7,233 bases of DNA from Nitrospira sp. (GTDB lineage: Bacteria > UBA9089 > CG2-30-40-21 > SBAY01), in NCBI GenBank assembly GCA_005239945.1, contig SBAY01000267.1, positions 1 through 7,233 of the forward strand. The letters are read 5' to 3'. Below the pieces are notes generated by a model. The model did no database searches. It was not told where the DNA came from and saw only the letters and a program-made list of their open reading frames with translations. Each line of letters starts with the position of its first letter. Position 1 is the stretch's first letter. This document shows positions 6,113 through 7,233 of the stretch, one piece after another. Both the position numbers and the translations under genes were made by a program.

Positions 6113-6135
6113 CCTTAAAACCGCCACTTTTAAGG
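6113..6135 (-). terminator. Stem-loop overlapping the acyltransferase stop codon
   Basis: CCTTAAAA (6113-6120) and TTTTAAGG (6128-6135) form a perfect 8-bp stem with a 7-nt loop, and the TAA stop of the minus-strand gene (6130-6132) lies within it. No U-tract follows on the minus strand, and a second hairpin (6094-6110) lies just downstream. It may be a weak or processing-type 3' end rather than a standard intrinsic terminator. Confidence 0.35.
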
Positions 6136-7005
6136 TTTTGTTGCCCAACGATTGTGTAGCCAAAACCATTGCTCTGGATATTGCCGAATGTATGACTCCA
6201 AATTTTTTGTTAATTTTTGAGTATTCTCCATAATATCATTTTTCATATTTGAAGTTCTACTTAGTTGATAGGGAGATTCAATAATAATCTGATGGTGGTT
6301 ATTTTCCCCTCGAATGTCAAAAAAAGGTATTAAAACTGCCCCAGAACGCATAGCGAAAATAACAGGTCCTATAGGTGTTGATGCAGGTCTACCAAAAAAA
6401 TCAACAAAGACACCACTTTTTCCTGCATCCTGGTCTCCAATCATACCAATAATTTCATTATTTTTAAGGAGTCTAATGATTTCTTGTGGAGGGATGGTAT
6501 GCGCTAATGTTTTAAATTTAAATTCATTTCTTTGTTGCTCAATTAGCTCTTCTACTAACACATTCTTTTGCCGGCGAACTATAACATTGAAAGAATACCC
6601 TTTAAGTGTTAAAGCCTTACCCATTAATTCCCAATTCCCGATATGCCCACTTAACATAATTACTCCTTTCCCTCTTTTTTTAGCCTCATCGATATTTTCT
6701 AATCCCTTAATCGTCACGAAGTTATCAATATTATTTTTATTGATTTTAGGCAGGGAGATAAATTCAATCATGCTTTTACCAAAATTTCTAAAGGTGTTTA
6801 TAGCTAATCGTTTGATTTCTTTTTTATTATATTGCTCTTTAAATGCTCGGCTAAGGTTATCAATAGTCAACCTTCTTCTTTTACCTACAAAAATATAACC
6901 AAGTTCCCCCAATCTATCAGCTAACCAGTAATTCACCTTCCAGGGCAACAAATTCACCACTTTATATAATATTTTTAAAGCTATAAATTCAAGATAATGT
7001 TTCAC
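6130..7005 (-). CDS. LpxL/HtrB-family lipid A (lysophospholipid) acyltransferase
   Basis: This 291-residue inner-membrane-associated acyltransferase belongs to the family that adds secondary acyl chains from acyl-ACP to a Kdo-lipid A precursor in outer-membrane biogenesis. The catalytic HX4[DE] motif is H121-I-G-N-W-E126. It is followed by the family blocks RRQKN (144-148), GDQDAGKSGVFVDFFG (190-205) with PASTPIGP (207-214), and the C-terminal PEQWFWLHNRW (277-287). The N-terminal hydrophobic segment (~5-20) is the usual membrane anchor. Length is within the normal range of about 290-310 residues. The start is GTG at 7005, chosen because GGAGGA (7015-7020) precedes it at 9 nt and MKHYLEF matches a family-like N-terminus. 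The exact substrate (LpxL-, LpxM- or other type) cannot be told from sequence. The gene appears monocistronic within the window, converges with the giant gene and is flanked on both sides by related repeat elements. Confidence 0.93.
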   Translation of the reverse strand: MKHYLEFIALKILYKVVNLLPWKVNYWLADRLGELGYIFVGKRRRLTIDNLSRAFKEQYNKKEIKRLAINTFRNFGKSMIEFISLPKINKNNIDNFVTIKGLENIDEAKKRGKGVIMLSGHIGNWELMGKALTLKGYSFNVIVRRQKNVLVEELIEQQRNEFKFKTLAHTIPPQEIIRLLKNNEIIGMIGDQDAGKSGVFVDFFGRPASTPIGPVIFAMRSGAVLIPFFDIRGENNHHQIIIESPYQLSRTSNMKNDIMENTQKLTKNLESYIRQYPEQWFWLHNRWATKP

Positions 7006-7014
7006 TTAAGTAAT

Positions 7015-7020
7015 TCCTCC
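7015..7020 (-). promoter_or_regulatory. Ribosome binding site of the acyltransferase gene
   Basis: GGAGGA on the minus strand lies 9 nt upstream of GTG 7005. It decides the choice of the GTG start, since no ATG with comparable spacing exists. Confidence 0.8.
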
Positions 7021-7085
7021 GTTCCTTCGATATTAAACTTCTGTAACCGTTCAGGTTGTTTAGGCTATAGGCTGTAGACTGTTAG

Positions 7086-7175
7086 CTATTGAGTATTGAT
7101 GACCCAAAATCTTCTCGTTTTCCATGTTTTTGAATCGCAATCAAAACCGTGGTTATCAAATTCCCTGAGTTTCAT
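7086..7175 (-). CDS. Possible 29-residue ORF inside the inverted-repeat element
   Basis: A short frame, ATG 7175 to TAG 7086, encodes a peptide beginning MKLREFDNHGFDCDSKTWKT and ending in NTQ. GGTGAG (7181-7186) lies 5 nt upstream and GGAGG (7189-7193) 13 nt upstream. The composition (Asp, Cys, Trp, Arg) is not typical of random AT-rich DNA, but no family is recognised. It sits entirely between the inner arms of the repeat element, so it may be a conserved stretch of the element or a remnant rather than a gene. Confidence 0.25.
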   Translation of the reverse strand: MKLREFDNHGFDCDSKTWKTRRFWVINTQ

Positions 7176-7213
7176 ATCATCTCACCTACCTCCGCCCTAC
7201 AGCCTAAATGCCT

Positions 7214-7231
7214 ACAGTCTATCTACCTGAA
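7214..7231 (+). repeat. 18-nt direct repeat, copy 2
   Basis: ACAGTCTATCTACCTGAA is identical to 5750-5767. Here it forms the right arm of the inverted-repeat element, so the copy at 5750 is probably a detached arm of another member of the same family. Confidence 0.8.
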
Positions 7232-7233
7232 CG

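Larger units (their letters stand above)
5743..6129. other. Intergenic region between convergent genes, no gene
   Basis: No plausible coding sequence was seen in this 387-bp stretch. It contains the repeat elements listed separately and, near 6094-6110, a 7-bp hairpin AGAGAAA-GGG-TTTCTCT. Positions 5981-6045 hold nothing recognised. The two flanking genes converge here, so both transcripts should end in it, but no classic hairpin with a U-tract is present on either strand. Confidence 0.7.
7043..7233. repeat. Inverted-repeat (MITE-like) element, cut by the window end
   Basis: Nested inverted repeats are visible: CGTTCAGGT (7048-7056) with ACCTGAACG (7225-7233), TAGGCTGTAG (7068-7077) with CTACAGCCTA (7197-7206), and TAGACTGT (7075-7082) with ACAGTCTA (7214-7221). 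The left end reads GTAACCGTTCAGG (7043-7055), related to the ends of the element at 5791-6058. If symmetric, the right end should continue beyond the window as GTTAC. The element lies upstream of the acyltransferase gene and probably contributes to its 5' region. It holds a 29-codon ORF on the minus strand. Confidence 0.6.

Noticed and set aside
6314..6898. Plus-strand 194-codon ORF
   Set aside because: It is the antisense shadow of the acyltransferase gene, which has clear catalytic and family motifs on the minus strand.

Overview
The window is AT-rich and looks like part of a genome from an uncultured, Gram-negative-type bacterium. It encodes a lipid A-type acyltransferase, which implies an outer membrane. 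It also encodes a giant secreted protein with cohesin, dockerin and a C-terminal T9SS-like sorting domain. That architecture is common in candidate-phylum genomes and in the Bacteroidetes/FCB surroundings. The phylum itself cannot be fixed from the sequence.

Layout. Positions 1-94 are the last two domains (V and VI) of a group II intron, ending at a predicted 3' splice site at 94/95. The rest of the intron lies upstream of the window. Directly downstream, a single reading frame runs from 82 (or from an exon start outside the window) to 5742 and is broken only once, by an in-frame TAG at 874-876. The frame encodes a signal peptide, a long glycine-rich right-handed beta-helix with repeats of about 41 residues, four IPT/TIG-like repeats of about 85 residues, a cohesin-like domain, an Ig-like region, a carboxypeptidase-regulatory-like domain, a type I dockerin, a second cohesin-like domain and a C-terminal sorting domain. 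It is presented as two CDS halves plus one interrupted gene.

Positions 5743-6129 hold no gene but are packed with short inverted and direct repeats. They include an element of about 268 bp bounded by inverted GTAACYRCTCAGT-type ends, with a BIME-like pair of hairpin repeats inside. On the minus strand, 6130-7005 is an LpxL/HtrB-family acyltransferase with a GTG start and a good ribosome binding site. Positions 7043-7233 hold a second, related inverted-repeat element that runs off the window end. The acyltransferase gene is therefore bracketed by two members of one small repeat family.

The most notable points are the intron end fused to the gene start (the Shine-Dalgarno sequence lies in the domain VI loop and the ATG in the domain VI stem), the lone amber codon in an otherwise intact frame of 1,886 codons, and the repeat family around the acyltransferase gene. 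Functionally, the giant protein should be exported and act at the cell surface or outside the cell. The acyltransferase should act at the inner membrane in lipid A assembly. The two genes converge and nothing suggests that they work together.
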